Assembly (NCBI RefSeq): GCF_003318235.1 | Contig: NZ_QOCG01000032.1 | Location: 62,001 to 126,000 of the forward strand | Reading direction: 5' to 3' | Length of the DNA stretch: 64,000 nucleotides | Source: Loktanella sp. D2R18 | GTDB taxonomy: Bacteria; Pseudomonadota; Alphaproteobacteria; Rhodobacterales; Rhodobacteraceae | Shown: piece by piece, positions 44,895 through 54,369 of the stretch | Layout: each line of letters opens with the position of its first letter | Numbering within the stretch: the stretch's first letter is position 1 | Translations under genes and position numbers: made by a program | The notes under the pieces: generated by a model | Told to the model about the DNA's origin: nothing | Databases searched by the model: none | What the model saw: only the letters and a program-made list of their open reading frames with translations

Positions 44895-45493
44895 CACATT
44901 GTTTGGGTCTGACCGGGTCCATTGGCATGGGAAAATCCACAACTGCGCAAATGTTTCGCGATGCGGGCGTTCCTGTCTGGGATGCTGATGCAACGGTTCA
45001 TGAACTTTATACAAAAGGCGGTGCAGCTGTAGCGTCAATAGCCGGATTTTTGCCGGCGGCAATTGTTGATGGTGCGGTGTCACGCGACGTGTTAAAAACC
45101 ATACTCGCGCAAGATCCGAAAGTACTTTTTCAACTCGAAGAGGTCGTGCATCCGCTTGTTTCAGCAAGCCGCAAAAAGTTTATTGCAGATCACAATGACC
45201 CGCTCGTTGTGCTTGATATTCCGCTGTTGTTTGAAACTGGCGCAGATGCATGGCTCGATTCCGTTTTGGTTGTATCGGCCCCTGCGGATGTTCAAAAATC
45301 GCGGGTCTTGGCGCGCCCTGGCATGACCGAAGCGCAATTTGAAAAGATCCTAGCGCGGCAAATACCTGACGCTGAAAAACGTGACCGGGCCGATCACATA
45401 ATCGAAACGCTGACGCTAGACGCGACCGCCCTTGCCGTGCAAAACCTGATTACAAAGTTAAAAGGGCAAACCGATGCGCGAGATCGTACTTGA
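44891..45493 (+). CDS. coaE: Dephospho-CoA kinase
   Basis: Last enzyme of CoA synthesis. The 200-residue protein starts at GTG with LGLTGSIGMGKSTTAQMF (P-loop), then VWDADATVHELY, HPLV and LDIPLLFETG. Overlaps aroE by 4 bp and dnaQ by 20 bp, so maf-aroE-coaE-dnaQ form one operon. Confidence 0.95.
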   Translation: MTHCLGLTGSIGMGKSTTAQMFRDAGVPVWDADATVHELYTKGGAAVASIAGFLPAAIVDGAVSRDVLKTILAQDPKVLFQLEEVVHPLVSASRKKFIADHNDPLVVLDIPLLFETGADAWLDSVLVVSAPADVQKSRVLARPGMTEAQFEKILARQIPDAEKRDRADHIIETLTLDATALAVQNLITKLKGQTDARDRT

Positions 45494-46205
45494 TACCGAA
45501 ACGACAGGGTTTGAACCCAACGACGGCGACCGTATTGTTGAAATAGGTGCGATTGAACTCATTGGTCATATGCCGACTGGCCGGACCTACCACGAATATA
45601 TCAACCCTGAACGCAGAATGCCCGCCGACGCGTTCGCAATTCATGGGATCGGGCCCGATCTACTAGAACCCCCACAAGACCCGCAACCCGGCCAAGTCAT
45701 CCTGCGCGATAAACCCTTGTTCAAAGATATCGCACAAAGCTTTGTCGATTTTGTCGGTGATGCGCGGATGGTCATTCACAATGCCGCGTTTGATATGAAA
45801 TTTCTGAACGCAGAGCTGGGCTGGCTCGGTCTTCCCCTTATGCCGATGGACCAATCGTTGGATACTTTGGCAATTGCTAGACGCAAATTCCCCGGATCGC
45901 CTGCGTCACTTGATGCGCTGTGTCGGCGTTTTCACATCGACAATTCATCACGGACCTTGCACGGCGCGTTGCTTGACAGTGAAATTCTGGCGGAAGTGTA
46001 TCTAGAATTGATCGGCGGCCGTCAGCCAGATTTTGCGCTTGCCTCTGATGGGCGTGCAAAAACAAATAGCAATCAATCCGAAGAATGGCGCCCATCGGCG
46101 CGGCCCCAGCCCTTGGCGTCTAAACGCACGGCAGAGGAAACCGCCGCCCATACTGCCTTTGTTGACAAATTGGGCGACGATGCTTTGTGGAAAAAGCTTA
46201 GTTAA
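45474..46205 (+). CDS. dnaQ: DNA polymerase III epsilon subunit (proofreading)
   Basis: A 243-residue 3'-5' exonuclease with DEDDh residues: EIVLDTETTGFE (Exo I), VIHNAAFDMKFLNAEL (Exo II) and LHGALLDSEILAEVYLEL (Exo III). A C-terminal extension likely contacts the polymerase alpha subunit. Converges on secB with an 8-bp overlap. Confidence 0.95.
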   Translation: MREIVLDTETTGFEPNDGDRIVEIGAIELIGHMPTGRTYHEYINPERRMPADAFAIHGIGPDLLEPPQDPQPGQVILRDKPLFKDIAQSFVDFVGDARMVIHNAAFDMKFLNAELGWLGLPLMPMDQSLDTLAIARRKFPGSPASLDALCRRFHIDNSSRTLHGALLDSEILAEVYLELIGGRQPDFALASDGRAKTNSNQSEEWRPSARPQPLASKRTAEETAAHTAFVDKLGDDALWKKLS

Positions 46206-46698
46206 CTGTTTCTTTTGCTTTTTCAGCTTCGGCGCGGCGCGCCAATTCAGAGCGGTAAAGTGCAACAAAATCAATTGTTTCAAGGTTCAGGGCTGGGAAA
46301 CCACCGTCACGTGTGACGTCGCTGACGATGCGGCGCACGAATGGGAACGTGATGCGTGGGCATTCGATCAGCAAGTAAGGGTGCATTTGTGCTTCTGGCA
46401 CGCCTTCGATTTGGAAAACGCCAGCATATTCAAGTTCAAGAACGAACAGCGGCTCACCTTTTTCTTTGGTTTTGCTTGTGATGTTCAGCTTTGTGATGAC
46501 TTCGTACTGGTTGTCCGCAGAACGTTTGCGTGCATCAAGGTTCACTTGGACCTGAATTTCAGGCTGTGCGTCGCCGGAAACACCTTTTTGGGCAAGGATG
46601 TTTTCGAAAGACATATCGCGAATGTATTGCGCGATCACGCGGCTAGTTACTTGAGGGGCCTGCGCTGCGGCGGCACCGTTTTCAGGGGTATCAGACAT
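46198..46698 (-). CDS. secB: Protein-export chaperone SecB
   Basis: A 166-residue chaperone keeping precursors unfolded for SecA. YIRDMSFENILAQKG, LELEYAGVFQIEGVPEAQMHPYLLIECPRITFPFVRRIVSDVTRDGGFP-type segments (read in parts) and the PALNLETIDFVALY end are family marks. In alphaproteobacteria secB near dnaQ and fxsA is common. Confidence 0.95.
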   Translation of the reverse strand: MSDTPENGAAAAQAPQVTSRVIAQYIRDMSFENILAQKGVSGDAQPEIQVQVNLDARKRSADNQYEVITKLNITSKTKEKGEPLFVLELEYAGVFQIEGVPEAQMHPYLLIECPRITFPFVRRIVSDVTRDGGFPALNLETIDFVALYRSELARRAEAEKAKETVN

Positions 46699-46756
46699 TA
46701 TAAACTGCTCCGGTTAAATTCTGTTGGCGTTTTCCTAACAGTCAATCTGGCAAGGC

Positions 46757-47236
46757 TCAATGCTGCGTCCAGCCAGATGGCGGATGTGTTGGCTTTTTAT
46801 CTCCAGTTACATCCTGAAAATCGCCATCTATGACTTGATCTTGGGGGTGCTGCGGTCGCTGCTGCGTCCCACCAGCACTAAATGTCGCGACCTTGACCTT
46901 TGAACGCGCCCAGACATAGGCGGCTTGGCGCACCTTTGGCACAAGTAACAAAAGCCCAACAATATCGGTGAAAAAACCTGGTGTGAGCAAAAGAGCCCCG
47001 GAAAATAGGATCATCGCGCCATTGGCCAAAGGTTCGGACGGATCTTGCATCTCGGAAAACGATTGTTGCAACTTTCCAAGTTCGCGTAGCCCTTGCTGCC
47101 GCACCAAATAAGACCCGGCAACTGCGGTGGTCAGCACGATAAGAAGCGTCCACCAAATACCGATAAGCCCGCCGACCTGAATGAACAGCGTAATTTCGAT
47201 CATGGGGACCGCGATAAATGCAAGCAATAGCCACAT
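46757..47236 (-). CDS. fxsA: FxsA-family membrane protein
   Basis: A 159-residue protein with two or three N-terminal helices (LLLAFIAVPMIEITLFIQVG, WWTLLIVLTTAVAGSYLVRQQG) and GALLLTPGFFTDIVGLLLLVP, the FxsA signature. FxsA counters F-exclusion of phage T7 in E. coli; its usual role is unknown. The C-terminus is hydrophilic. Divergent from the Tim44-like gene. Confidence 0.9.
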   Translation of the reverse strand: MWLLLAFIAVPMIEITLFIQVGGLIGIWWTLLIVLTTAVAGSYLVRQQGLRELGKLQQSFSEMQDPSEPLANGAMILFSGALLLTPGFFTDIVGLLLLVPKVRQAAYVWARSKVKVATFSAGGTQQRPQHPQDQVIDGDFQDVTGDKKPTHPPSGWTQH

Positions 47237-47348
47237 GGGTGGTGCGCCTTTCTAAACTTGTTCCGGCCAAGGTGGACTTGGCCTTGTACAGCACCTACAT
47301 AGGGTTGGACCGGGCAGTTTTCCATGCCCTACCTTGATTGAGGCCCTG

Positions 47349-48005
47349 ATGAACTCTTTTGTTGAACTCTTGGTGCTTGCTGGCATCGCCGTTTTTTTGA
47401 TCTTGCGTCTGCGTGGCGTATTGGGAACGCGTGAAGGTTTTGAAAAACCTGTCGCGCGCGAACCGCAAGAAGACCGCCGTAAAAAACCTAATCTTGAAAT
47501 TGTGCGGGACGGCCCAGATTGGGACATCAACGATCACGTAGCCGAAGGTAGTGATGCGGCGATCGCGCTGGCCGCGATGAAACGCGTTGATCCGACATTC
47601 AATGTGTCCGAATTCTTGACCGGCGCACGTGGCGCCTATGAAATGATTTTGATGGCGTTTGAAAAGGGTGACTTGAATGAAATCAAAGCCTTCATTTCAG
47701 ATGAAGTCTACGAGGCATTTGCATTTGTTGTCGAAGATCGCAAAGCCAAAGGTCTGACTGTTGATGCGACATTCATTGGTGTCAGCGACATGGCCTTGGT
47801 CGATGCAGAATTTGACGACGCCTCAAAAGAGGCCGAAATTTCAGTGCGCTTTAAGTCTGAAATGACATCGGTTGTGCGTGATATTGGTGGCGATATTGTC
47901 GAGGGTAGCGACAAAGAAATTAAGCGTCAGAAAGATACTTGGACATTCTCGCATCACATGGATGCTGGCGATCCGAACTGGAAATTGGTCGCAACTGGCG
48001 AATAA
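47349..48005 (+). CDS. Tim44/TimA-like membrane-anchored protein
   Basis: A 218-residue protein with an N-terminal membrane helix (SFVELLVLAGIAVFLILRLRGVLG), a charged linker and a C-terminal Tim44-like domain (FNVSEFLTGARGAYEMILMAFEKGDLNEIKAFISDEVYEAF, seen in parts). Tim44 helps mitochondrial import; the bacterial TimA may act in membrane protein assembly. ATG 47349 with GAGG upstream is chosen over the TTG at 47334. Fits with secB and fxsA beside it. Confidence 0.85.
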   Translation: MNSFVELLVLAGIAVFLILRLRGVLGTREGFEKPVAREPQEDRRKKPNLEIVRDGPDWDINDHVAEGSDAAIALAAMKRVDPTFNVSEFLTGARGAYEMILMAFEKGDLNEIKAFISDEVYEAFAFVVEDRKAKGLTVDATFIGVSDMALVDAEFDDASKEAEISVRFKSEMTSVVRDIGGDIVEGSDKEIKRQKDTWTFSHHMDAGDPNWKLVATGE

Positions 48006-48019
48006 GGTGCAGGCAGGCG

Positions 48020-48940
48020 ATGGCCGGACTGACATATACGACAACCTCGTTTGAGGATTTAAACGGATGGGCGGCTGATGATCATCAGGCCGCCCTTGAT
48101 GTTTTTCTACATAGCAGTGCCGAATGGACGGTAATTGCTGCTTCCGCCCCTTCGGCACGTGTATTCTTTGAAGAACATTTTCAGCCCGTTCTGATTGAAG
48201 ATGGCGCAGATATGGTTTTCACCGGATACTTTGAGCCTGAACTCAATGGTTCGCGAGAAAAGTCGGAACAGTTTCACGTGCCTGTTTATGCGCTCCCGCA
48301 AGATCCCAGCGCATATTCACGCCGCCAAATCGACGAAGATGAACCGCTGGAAGGCCAAGGGTTAGAGATCGCTTGGCTATCTGACCCTATTGATTTGTTT
48401 TTCTTACAGGTGCAGGGATCGGGCCGGATTTGTCTTCCTGATGGATCGATGATGCGCGTCGGATTCGCTGGCAAAAATGGGCGGGATTATACCTCTATCG
48501 GTAAAATTCTGATCGCTCGTGGCGTTTCAGATGTGAATCCCGATACTATTCGGGCGTGGCTGCACGAAAACGGCGCCGCAGGACTTGCGCTTTTGTGGGA
48601 AAATGAAAGCTACGTGTTTTTCCGTGAAATTAGCCAAGTCCCTGCTGATCAAGGGCCAATTGGTGCAATGGGAAAATCAATTACAGCTAGTCGGTCAATT
48701 GCCGTCGATCCCAATATTACGCCGCTTGGGTCCCCAGTGTGGATTGAACGCGTTGGTATGGAACGGTTGATGGTTGCCCAAGACACCGGATCTGCGATCA
48801 AGGGCGCGCAGCGCGCGGATATATTTTTTGGCACAGGTGCAAAGGCCGGTGCACTGGCCGGACAGGTCAATGACGGGGGGCGGATGATCGCCCTAATCCC
48901 ACATAAAGAAGCGCAGAAATTGATCGGGGGGATGTCTTAA
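48020..48940 (+). CDS. mltA: Membrane-bound lytic murein transglycosylase MltA family
   Basis: A 306-residue MltA with the 3D domain: VFTGYFEPELNGS, FFLQVQGSGRICLPDG, GMGKSI-type IGAMGKSITASRSIAVDP, and the catalytic region AQDTGSAIKGAQRADIFFGTG. Such enzymes cut peptidoglycan in the periplasm. The likely start MAGLTYTTTSFEDLN leaves no signal peptide or lipobox, and the open frame upstream to 47939 does not supply one. It starts 14 bp after the Tim44-like stop and overlaps the Smr gene by one base. Confidence 0.87.
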   Translation: MAGLTYTTTSFEDLNGWAADDHQAALDVFLHSSAEWTVIAASAPSARVFFEEHFQPVLIEDGADMVFTGYFEPELNGSREKSEQFHVPVYALPQDPSAYSRRQIDEDEPLEGQGLEIAWLSDPIDLFFLQVQGSGRICLPDGSMMRVGFAGKNGRDYTSIGKILIARGVSDVNPDTIRAWLHENGAAGLALLWENESYVFFREISQVPADQGPIGAMGKSITASRSIAVDPNITPLGSPVWIERVGMERLMVAQDTGSAIKGAQRADIFFGTGAKAGALAGQVNDGGRMIALIPHKEAQKLIGGMS

Positions 48941-49527
48941 TGCGTCGTCCCCGTAATCTTTCTGACGAAGAACGCGCACTTTGGGATCGCGTCGCTGAAC
49001 GTGCGGTCCCGCTTGAACCCAAAGCTGCTGCTGCGGAACCCAAACCGATCAAACCCAAGCCAAACCCGCGCGATATTGGTCACACGCCGCTGCCAAATTT
49101 CAAGGTTGGCCAAAATGCAAACGCGCACCGCCCGCATGATATTTTGCCTAGCGTGACAGAGCGGTTGAACCGTGCGTCGGTACACATGGATCATAAATCC
49201 TTTGGCAAAATGCGGCGCGGGAAATTGGTGCCAGAGGCGCGGATTGACCTGCACGGTATGACAATGAACGAAGCCCACCCCGAATTGGTGGCGTTTATTC
49301 TGGGATCACATGCGGTTGGTCGGCGTTTGGTTTTGGTGATTACGGGTAAAGGCAAAGACCGCGACGATGGCGGCCCTATCCCAACGCGCCAAGGCGTGCT
49401 GCGTCACCAAGTACCGCAATGGCTTGCGCTTCCCCCTTTAAATTATGCTATCTTGCAGGTGACGCCCGCGCATTTGAAACACGGCGGGCATGGCGCCTAT
49501 TACGTCTATCTACGGCGTAGCCGGTAG
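48940..49527 (+). CDS. Smr-domain protein
   Basis: A 195-residue protein whose C-terminal half is an Smr (small MutS-related) domain: IDLHGMTMNEAHPELVAF, LVLVITGKGKDRDDGG and PAHLKHGGHGAYYVYLRR. Smr domains are nucleases acting on DNA or stalled ribosome mRNA. The N-terminal part is basic and proline-rich without recognised fold. Couples with mltA (TAATG) and overlaps the convergent transporter by 18 bp. Confidence 0.88.
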   Translation: MRRPRNLSDEERALWDRVAERAVPLEPKAAAAEPKPIKPKPNPRDIGHTPLPNFKVGQNANAHRPHDILPSVTERLNRASVHMDHKSFGKMRRGKLVPEARIDLHGMTMNEAHPELVAFILGSHAVGRRLVLVITGKGKDRDDGGPIPTRQGVLRHQVPQWLALPPLNYAILQVTPAHLKHGGHGAYYVYLRRSR

Positions 49528-50745
49528 CCGAGCGGTAGCCGCGCGAAGCGCTGGTATCATGGCAACCGACCCGATCACGAATGTTGCTGAATAGAAAAGC
49601 AACTGCGTTTCAAATCCAACGCCTTTATCGATCAACCACCCCGACATCCCCGGCCCAATTGCTGACCCCAGCACCATCAGCGCCACAGCCGCTGATTTGA
49701 TCGATCCGATGTGGGCCGTGCCGAAATATGTGCTCCAAACAGATCCGGGCAATGTCGCCTGCCCGCCACCCGCAAGCCCCATCAAGATCACGCCAAAGGC
49801 CGTCCAAGCAATTGTTGGTGCAAAGGCGTGGATGATAAAGGCCACCGAATAGGGCAGCAGGTAAATGGGCAGCAATCGCCCGGCCCCAAATTTGTCCACG
49901 GCCCAGCCAAACAAGAACGTGGACCCCATGAAGGTAAATGTCCCCAAAGGGAAGACCGCGACAAGGTTCAGGTGCTCCCATCCTTTAATCTCGGCAAAGT
50001 GGACCTGGTGGAACCAAAACGTTGTGGCGAACATTGGAAATAAGGCCATCGTCGGTGCCAAAGTCCAGAATAGCGGATGACGTAGGGCTTGCGCGCGGGT
50101 CCAATGTTTATCGTCCATCCCAGCGGAGTTGTCCGTTTTTGTGGTTGCTTGGGGTGTGCGTTCTAGCTTCAGCAATCGCCATATCACAGGGATCATGACT
50201 AGAATGAAGCCCGCAAACCCCATCCAAATGATGCGCCATGGAAGATATGATTTAAGCCAAACGCTTGAAAGTGGAAGAATTGCCTCGGCGGTAACAAATC
50301 CCACCGTGGAAATTGCCAACGCGCGTCCGCGTGTTGCAATGAACCAGCGCGAAATCGAGACAATAGAAATTGTGCTGGTCATACCTTGTCCAAAAAACCT
50401 GAGGCAAAATATGATGATGAATAGCCCGATGACATGGGTGTTTAGCGCCATCGCAAGACATGAAAGCGCCAGACACGCCAGAACAACCAAGCTGATGGAC
50501 CGCGCCCGAAACCGGTCTGTGAGCCCGCCAGCAAAGATCATGACAGCTGCCGACACCATCGTGGCGACCATGTAGATCAGCCCCCAATCGCCATTTGACA
50601 ACCCGTATTCCGTGCGGATTTCTCCGGCGAAGGCCGCAATCAGAAAGGTTTGCCCGAAACTTGATAGAAAAGACAAAAGCGCCCCAACCGCGAGATAGGG
50701 CGCATTGTCACGGATAAACCGGATATAGGGGGCGAATGATGTCAT
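49510..50745 (-). CDS. Major facilitator superfamily transporter
   Basis: A 411-residue protein with about 12 membrane helices, beginning MTSFAPYIRFIRDNAPYLAVG. GLTDRFRARS (loop 2-3 motif A), GFVTAEAILPL and the repeated arrangement of the second half support the MFS. No substrate motif is recognised. It is 60 bp downstream of hslU and reads the same way. Confidence 0.85.
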   Translation of the reverse strand: MTSFAPYIRFIRDNAPYLAVGALLSFLSSFGQTFLIAAFAGEIRTEYGLSNGDWGLIYMVATMVSAAVMIFAGGLTDRFRARSISLVVLACLALSCLAMALNTHVIGLFIIIFCLRFFGQGMTSTISIVSISRWFIATRGRALAISTVGFVTAEAILPLSSVWLKSYLPWRIIWMGFAGFILVMIPVIWRLLKLERTPQATTKTDNSAGMDDKHWTRAQALRHPLFWTLAPTMALFPMFATTFWFHQVHFAEIKGWEHLNLVAVFPLGTFTFMGSTFLFGWAVDKFGAGRLLPIYLLPYSVAFIIHAFAPTIAWTAFGVILMGLAGGGQATLPGSVWSTYFGTAHIGSIKSAAVALMVLGSAIGPGMSGWLIDKGVGFETQLLFYSATFVIGSVAMIPALRAATARLPATP

Positions 50746-50805
50746 GTGCCTTTGGTGATCGTGCATCGCGCAAAAGGGAAGCCCCAATCGCGCGATGCCG
50801 TAAAA

Positions 50806-52113
50806 TCACAAGACGTAGCGGCTCACATCCGTTGACCGGGAAAGTGCGCCAAGATGTTCTTCGACGAATGCGGCATCCACAGCGATTTCATCGCCGCCAC
50901 GGTCGGGCGCGTTGAAAGACAGGTCTTCGAAGACACGCTCCATGACGGTGTAAAGTCGTCGAGCGCCAATGTTTTCAACGGATTCGTTTACTTCGGCAGC
51001 GATTTTCGCCAGCGCGGTGATCCCATCGGGAGCGAACGTCACGGTGACCTCTTCGGTCTGCATCAACGCGGTGTATTGCAGCGTTAGCGCGTTGTCTGTT
51101 TCGGTCAGGATGCGGACAAAATCGCCTTCGGTCAGCGCTTGCAATTCAACGCGGATTGGTAGGCGGCCCTGAAGTTCGGGCAGCAGATCTGAAGGTTTGG
51201 CCACGTGGAATGCACCGGATGCGATGAATAGAATATGGTCTGTCTTGATCGGCCCGTGTTTAGTGGAAACCGTTGTGCCTTCGATCAGGGGTAGCAGATC
51301 GCGCTGCACACCCTCACGGGAAACATCGCCGCCGCGGGCGTCCGATTTCGCGCAAACTTTGTCGATTTCATCCAAAAAAACGATGCCGTTTTGTTCAACC
51401 GCTTCTAGAGCGGCTTTGGTGACGGTTTCGTCGTCCAGCAGTTTGTCGGCCTCATCCGCGATCAGGGCTTCATAACTTTCGGCGACAGTCATCTGTTTCT
51501 TAATGGTGCGGCCACCGCCCATTTTGCCGAATAATTCACCAAGGTTCATCATACCGCCCATCCCACCGGGCTGGCCGGGGATTTCAAAACCGCCCATCGG
51601 GTTGGATGTATCGGCCAGTTCAAGTTCGATCACCGTGTTATCAAGTTCACCTGCCTTAAGCTTCCGACGAAACATTTCACGCGTGGCGTCTCGGGCATCT
51701 GTGCCAGCAACAGCTGAAATCACGCGGTCTTCGGCGGCTTGTTGGGCTTTGGCTTTGACGTCTTCGCGCATATGTTCGCGTGTGTCCAAGATCGCCGTAT
51801 CGACCAGATCACGGATAATCTGTTCAACATCGCGGCCGACATAGCCAACTTCGGTGAATTTGGTGGCCTCAACCTTAATAAACGGCGCACGCGCGAGTTT
51901 TGCCAAGCGACGGCTGATTTCGGTTTTCCCAACGCCAGTGGGCCCAATCATCAGAATATTTTTGGGGTAAATCTCATCGCGCAGATCATCGCCCAATTGC
52001 TTGCGGCGCCAACGGTTGCGCAGCGCCACTGCCACGGCGCGTTTGGCGTCGTTCTGGCCGATAATAAACCGATCAAGTTCGGATACGATTTCGCGGGGGG
52101 TCAGGTCTGTCAT
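50806..52113 (-). CDS. hslU: HslU ATPase of the HslUV protease
   Basis: A 435-residue AAA+ unfoldase. Walker [11 protein letters not shown], the start [16 protein letters not shown] and Walker [10 protein letters not shown] are standard; the C-terminus SRYVL binds HslV. It is separated from hslV (53715-54269) by a membrane protein gene and the oppositely oriented DM13 gene. Confidence 0.97.
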   Translation of the reverse strand: MTDLTPREIVSELDRFIIGQNDAKRAVAVALRNRWRRKQLGDDLRDEIYPKNILMIGPTGVGKTEISRRLAKLARAPFIKVEATKFTEVGYVGRDVEQIIRDLVDTAILDTREHMREDVKAKAQQAAEDRVISAVAGTDARDATREMFRRKLKAGELDNTVIELELADTSNPMGGFEIPGQPGGMGGMMNLGELFGKMGGGRTIKKQMTVAESYEALIADEADKLLDDETVTKAALEAVEQNGIVFLDEIDKVCAKSDARGGDVSREGVQRDLLPLIEGTTVSTKHGPIKTDHILFIASGAFHVAKPSDLLPELQGRLPIRVELQALTEGDFVRILTETDNALTLQYTALMQTEEVTVTFAPDGITALAKIAAEVNESVENIGARRLYTVMERVFEDLSFNAPDRGGDEIAVDAAFVEEHLGALSRSTDVSRYVL

Positions 52114-52121
52114 GTCAGTCC

Positions 52122-53189
52122 TTAAGCATGAGATGGAGGAAGACGATGCAGCGGGATAAATCCGGGCATCAGTTTAAGCACACGGGCACGGATCCGTTCC
52201 CAGAGCGCACCAAGCAATAGCAGCACAATTCCTAGGATTAGAACCGTCAGGGCGGCCCCGTCCCCATCAAGGATTGTGGCGGCCAATGCAACGATATAGC
52301 CAATTGCGGCAATCAAGAATGACCGTCTGTCGATGACAATGGCGACAATTGCAAAAAGCGCAAGGAATGCAAGAAGCACAAGATTTGCCCCCGATGAATC
52401 GCGGTCCAACAGTGAAAGCGCGACAGTGTTTACCAGCGCGGGCGCTGCAACAACATGCAGCCAAAACCCATTGGCGCTGCGCCGGGTGACCCGGTGCGGG
52501 TCGCTCATGTCGAATATCATTGCGACGGCAAAGACCAGTAGCCCCAACGCAAGCGTGATCCATGCAAACGGGCCGCCTGCGGACAAAAGGAAGAAATCAC
52601 TGATGTCATTAACCTGCCCACCGCGGCTGGCTGCATAGACAATTGCCACTATAAACAATCCGACGGCGATCATCGCCATCGCAAAAGGCACGCGGAAACG
52701 CCTCCAGTAGATAAATAGTGCAAGCGTCGCGATAAACAGCGGCAAGGGCACGCTAGAATAATCATTCTGCGCGATCATAAACGGTTCGGTCATCACGGCG
52801 ATGAATCCAAAGGCCGCGTTTGACGCAAACATAACCGACAGCGCGATCGCCGGGGCAACCATGCGGCGTTTGCGCACGAAATATTCAGACAGCAACCACA
52901 AAAGCCCCGCGCCAATGAGCGCAACAACTGCAGCGTATTCCTGCAGGTCAACGATACTGTCACCAAGCGCGAGCGAGACAACACCCATCCATCCAACCGA
53001 TAGGATCAGCATCCCGATCACTATGAAGATTTCGTTGAAACCTTTGAACAGCTCAAACGGTTCATCACCGGGATCAAGATTTTCTCGCGCGCCACGACGG
53101 CTATCAGTCAGTGTAATGAGTCCCGCGGCCTGCTTTTCATTGATCAGTCCGCTTGCTACGGCAGCGCGAATATCATCATGTTCAATCAT
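52122..53189 (-). CDS. DUF2157-family membrane protein
   Basis: A 355-residue protein with an N-terminal cytoplasmic part ([23 protein letters not shown]) and about ten helices; this N-terminus fits DUF2157. Function unknown. The start at 53189 has AAAGGA 7 bases upstream. Eight bases separate it from hslU, so hslU is probably co-transcribed with it. Confidence 0.8.
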   Translation of the reverse strand: MIEHDDIRAAVASGLINEKQAAGLITLTDSRRGARENLDPGDEPFELFKGFNEIFIVIGMLILSVGWMGVVSLALGDSIVDLQEYAAVVALIGAGLLWLLSEYFVRKRRMVAPAIALSVMFASNAAFGFIAVMTEPFMIAQNDYSSVPLPLFIATLALFIYWRRFRVPFAMAMIAVGLFIVAIVYAASRGGQVNDISDFFLLSAGGPFAWITLALGLLVFAVAMIFDMSDPHRVTRRSANGFWLHVVAAPALVNTVALSLLDRDSSGANLVLLAFLALFAIVAIVIDRRSFLIAAIGYIVALAATILDGDGAALTVLILGIVLLLLGALWERIRARVLKLMPGFIPLHRLPPSHA

Positions 53190-53352
53190 CGGCATTCCTT
53201 TGGTTGGGCCATACCTAAGCGTTGTGATGGATAACGCCAAGTGTGCCGCGTTTCTTTTGCTGTAAATTGCAAAGCTTCACAAACGCGTGGGGGTGATTGT
53301 GTGAAAGTCTGGGGTCTGTACGATCATGCGAAATTTTGATGGGAGAACACCA

Positions 53353-53718
53353 ATGAACAGACGTCACTTTATCGCCGCCCTCCTTAGCACTGCCGCTGCC
53401 CCTGCTTTTGCGGGTGGTCATGGCCGTTTGGGCACATGGGAAGGGATCAACGGGCATACGGTCACAGGTACGGCCGAGATTGCGGGTAGTTCCGTGAACC
53501 TTCTTTCTGATTTTGTCTTTGATGGCGCGCCTGATCCTAAAATAGCGCTGGGCAAGGATGGCGTGTTTGACCCGGCAACGATCATGGGGCCGCTTGAAAA
53601 CTTTGCTGGCGCGTCGCAATTCACGGCACCAGAAGGCATCAATACTGCAGATTACAACGAAGTCTGGGTTTGGTGCGAAGAATTCAGCGTCGGCTTAGCA
53701 ATCGCGCCGATCGGTTAA
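53353..53718 (+). CDS. DM13-domain exported protein
   Basis: A 121-residue protein: a Tat- or Sec-type leader ([20 protein letters not shown]) then a DM13 domain with [46 protein letters not shown] and a single conserved Cys. DM13 is a beta-sandwich thought to take part in redox chemistry, possibly heme or cytochrome-like; the role is unproven. It is oriented opposite to both hslV and hslU and overlaps hslV at the stop codons by 4 bp. Confidence 0.82.
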   Translation: MNRRHFIAALLSTAAAPAFAGGHGRLGTWEGINGHTVTGTAEIAGSSVNLLSDFVFDGAPDPKIALGKDGVFDPATIMGPLENFAGASQFTAPEGINTADYNEVWVWCEEFSVGLAIAPIG

Positions 53719-54269
53719 CCGATGCTTTCGACCGTCAATTTGCCGTTGGTATAAACACAAATATCAGCGGCAATTGCCATCGCTTTGCGGGCGACCTCTT
53801 CGGCGTCTAGATCGGTATCCATCATCGCGCGCCCTGCTGCCAAAGCAAAGTTTCCGCCTGATCCGATTGCCGCGATGTCGTGCTCTGGTTCTAGAACATC
53901 ACCCGCACCCGTGATCACAAACAGATCTTTGCCATCGGTCACGATCAACATTGCCTCAAGTTTTTGAAGGTACTTATCGGTGCGCCAATCCTTGGCCAAA
54001 TCGACACTCGCACGGGCCAATTGACCGGGGGTCGCTTCGAGCTTCTTCTCAAGCCGTTCTAGCAGGGTAAATGCATCGGCGGTGGAGCCTGCAAAACCCG
54101 CAATTACATCCTGGCCACCGGGGGACAGGCGGCGCACCTTGCGTGCTGTGCCTTTGATTACAGTCTGACCAAGACTGACTTGCCCGTCGCCCGCGATCAC
54201 AACTTTACCATTCTTGCGGACGCCAATAATTGTGGTGCCGTGCCAACCGGGGAATTCTTCGCGGGTCAT
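53715..54269 (-). CDS. hslV: HslV peptidase subunit
   Basis: A 184-residue threonine peptidase. After a short propeptide ([11 protein letters not shown]) the mature protein begins [23 protein letters not shown] with the catalytic Thr, then [17 protein letters not shown] and [15 protein letters not shown]. The matching hslU lies about 1.6 kb away downstream on the same strand. Confidence 0.96.
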   Translation of the reverse strand: MTREEFPGWHGTTIIGVRKNGKVVIAGDGQVSLGQTVIKGTARKVRRLSPGGQDVIAGFAGSTADAFTLLERLEKKLEATPGQLARASVDLAKDWRTDKYLQKLEAMLIVTDGKDLFVITGAGDVLEPEHDIAAIGSGGNFALAAGRAMMDTDLDAEEVARKAMAIAADICVYTNGKLTVESIG

Positions 54270-54369
54270 AATCGTCTCCTTGCGGGTTGGCTTCTATATG
54301 GCTGCACGTGTTCATGCAGACAACCCCAACAGCTTGTTCAGATGATGATGTGGTTGTAGCGTCGGGATT

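Noticed and set aside
46033-46833. Rightward open frame of 266 codons over dnaQ end, secB and fxsA
   Set aside because: Covers three recognised genes in other frames and encodes a low-complexity Phe/Cys-rich product without a domain.
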